In this document: piece by piece, positions 4,898 through 5,401 of the stretch
Layout: every line of letters starts with the position of its first letter
Position numbering within the stretch: the first letter of the stretch is position 1
Assembly: GCA_002394525.1 (NCBI GenBank)
Contig: DGUF01000065.1
Coordinates: 1 to 5,401, forward strand
DNA from: Lachnospiraceae bacterium UBA4317
Lineage (GTDB): Bacteria; Bacillota_A; Clostridia; Lachnospirales; Lachnospiraceae
DNA length: 5,401 bases
Reading direction: 5' to 3'
Translations under genes and position numbers: made by a program
The notes under the pieces: generated by a model
The model's database searches: none
What the model was told of the DNA's origin: nothing
What the model saw: only the letters and a program-made list of their open reading frames with translations

Positions 4898-5401
4898 TTA
4901 TTTTTTATCCGACCGGTCGGACCGGTCCCGCCCCTTATTCTTTGAGAGATCATGCCTTTTCAGCAGCATCTCATTGACAGCGCAGTATTTATCCGCCAGA
5001 CAGACCAGGACTGCCTCTTTGCTCCCGGGCGGATGCAGCAGGGTCATGGGCCACATATGGCTGCGGATGATGTTTGCCTCCTTGCCGGTCAGGTCATAAT
5101 GCCTGGAGGCATTTTTGAGAGCTGTCTCGGGATGGCCGATCCCGTGTCTGTAAAAATTGAGTTTGGTATCCTTAAAAGTATAGAGGTAATAATCATGGAG
5201 CATGGCGCCGCGCGCCAGGGCCCTCTCATCTATATCGATCCCCAGCCTCTGGGCCAGGCGGAAGCTGACATCCGCCACGTTTTCGACATGCTGCAGGGTA
5301 TTGTTTCCGCTGTGCATGCCAAAGGAAGCCATCTTCCGGATCTCCGGGTCCTCCTTCAGGAGGCGGATCTCCTCCTCAAACCTTTTTCTGTCATTGCGGT
5401 C
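4898..5401 (-). CDS. HD-domain protein, probable phosphohydrolase (5' end outside window)
   Basis: The reading frame is open to the window edge, giving 167 visible residues, so the true start lies beyond 5401. An internal ATG at 5332 is not a good start: the upstream in-frame residues (FEEEIRLLKEDPEIRKM) read as normal helical protein, and no suitably spaced ribosome binding site is apparent. The HD superfamily pattern is present in visible numbering: His38 (LQHVENVA), His69-Asp70 (AMLHDYYLY), further histidines at 90 (HGIGHPETA) and 115 (IRSHMWP), and Asp137 in LADKYC. Such proteins bind metals and usually hydrolyse phosphate esters, often of nucleotides, in the cytoplasm. The pattern resembles small uncharacterised HD proteins of Clostridia; the substrate is unknown. 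The tail is charged (KNKGRDRSDRSDKK). The gene ends 16 bases before cls, implying a shared transcript. Confidence 0.9.
   Translation of the reverse strand, partial: DRNDRKRFEEEIRLLKEDPEIRKMASFGMHSGNNTLQHVENVADVSFRLAQRLGIDIDERALARGAMLHDYYLYTFKDTKLNFYRHGIGHPETALKNASRHYDLTGKEANIIRSHMWPMTLLHPPGSKEAVLVCLADKYCAVNEMLLKRHDLSKNKGRDRSDRSDKK
4909..4927. repeat. Overlapping GACCGGTC palindromes at the 3' end of the HD gene
   Basis: CCGACCGGTCGG (4909-4920) is a perfect 12-base palindrome, and GGACCGGTC follows at 4919-4927, repeating the ACCGGT core. They encode the DRSDRSD tail of the HD protein on the minus strand. No T run follows on that strand, so this is not a terminator. It may simply reflect a small in-frame duplication. 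Confidence 0.55.

Noticed and set aside
4909..4927. A terminator between the HD gene and cls.
   Set aside because: On the minus strand the palindrome is followed by an A-rich tract, not T residues, and cls begins within 30 bases.
4898..5332. A complete 144-residue HD protein starting at 5332.
   Set aside because: The frame stays open to the window edge with sensible protein sequence, so the gene is more likely truncated by the window.

Overview
The window looks like chromosomal DNA from a Gram-positive Clostridia, most likely a Lachnospiraceae-type Firmicute. This is an inference from four things: a glycine riboswitch in front of an AGCS symporter, strong GGAGG ribosome binding sites, a Firmicute-type cardiolipin synthase with a three-segment membrane N-terminus, and a small HD-domain protein of a kind common in that group. 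Coding GC is moderately high, and the symporter has a strong C bias at third codon positions. No transposase, integrase, tRNA, rRNA or CRISPR array is visible.

Left part, plus strand (1-2340). A 107-residue protein (68-391) carries a double-glycine secretion leader followed by an SH3-like (SH3b) domain. After a 455-base non-coding stretch comes a 465-residue sodium:alanine/glycine symporter (847-2244). That stretch holds a well-conserved single glycine riboswitch aptamer (about 597-678), an intrinsic terminator (714-745) and further hairpins. The layout suggests that glycine availability controls transcription of its own importer. A bidirectional terminator (2292-2335) closes the symporter unit and also serves the opposing genes.

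Right part, minus strand, read from 5401 down to 2461. First is an HD-domain phosphohydrolase-like protein whose 5' end lies outside the window (4898-5401). Next, 16 bases later, is cardiolipin synthase (cls, 3310-4881) with two intact HKD motifs. Then comes an unrecognised lipoprotein (2461-3144). HD and cls are almost certainly cotranscribed. The lipoprotein is separated from cls by 165 bases that hold a 36-bp tandem repeat, a candidate promoter and a tetraloop hairpin abutting the lipoprotein ribosome binding site, so it may have its own transcription start.

The two halves converge on the shared terminator. The most unusual items are the SH3b protein with a bacteriocin-type leader, the riboswitch leader with two mutually exclusive anti-terminator candidates, and the repeat, promoter and hairpin arrangement ahead of the orphan lipoprotein.
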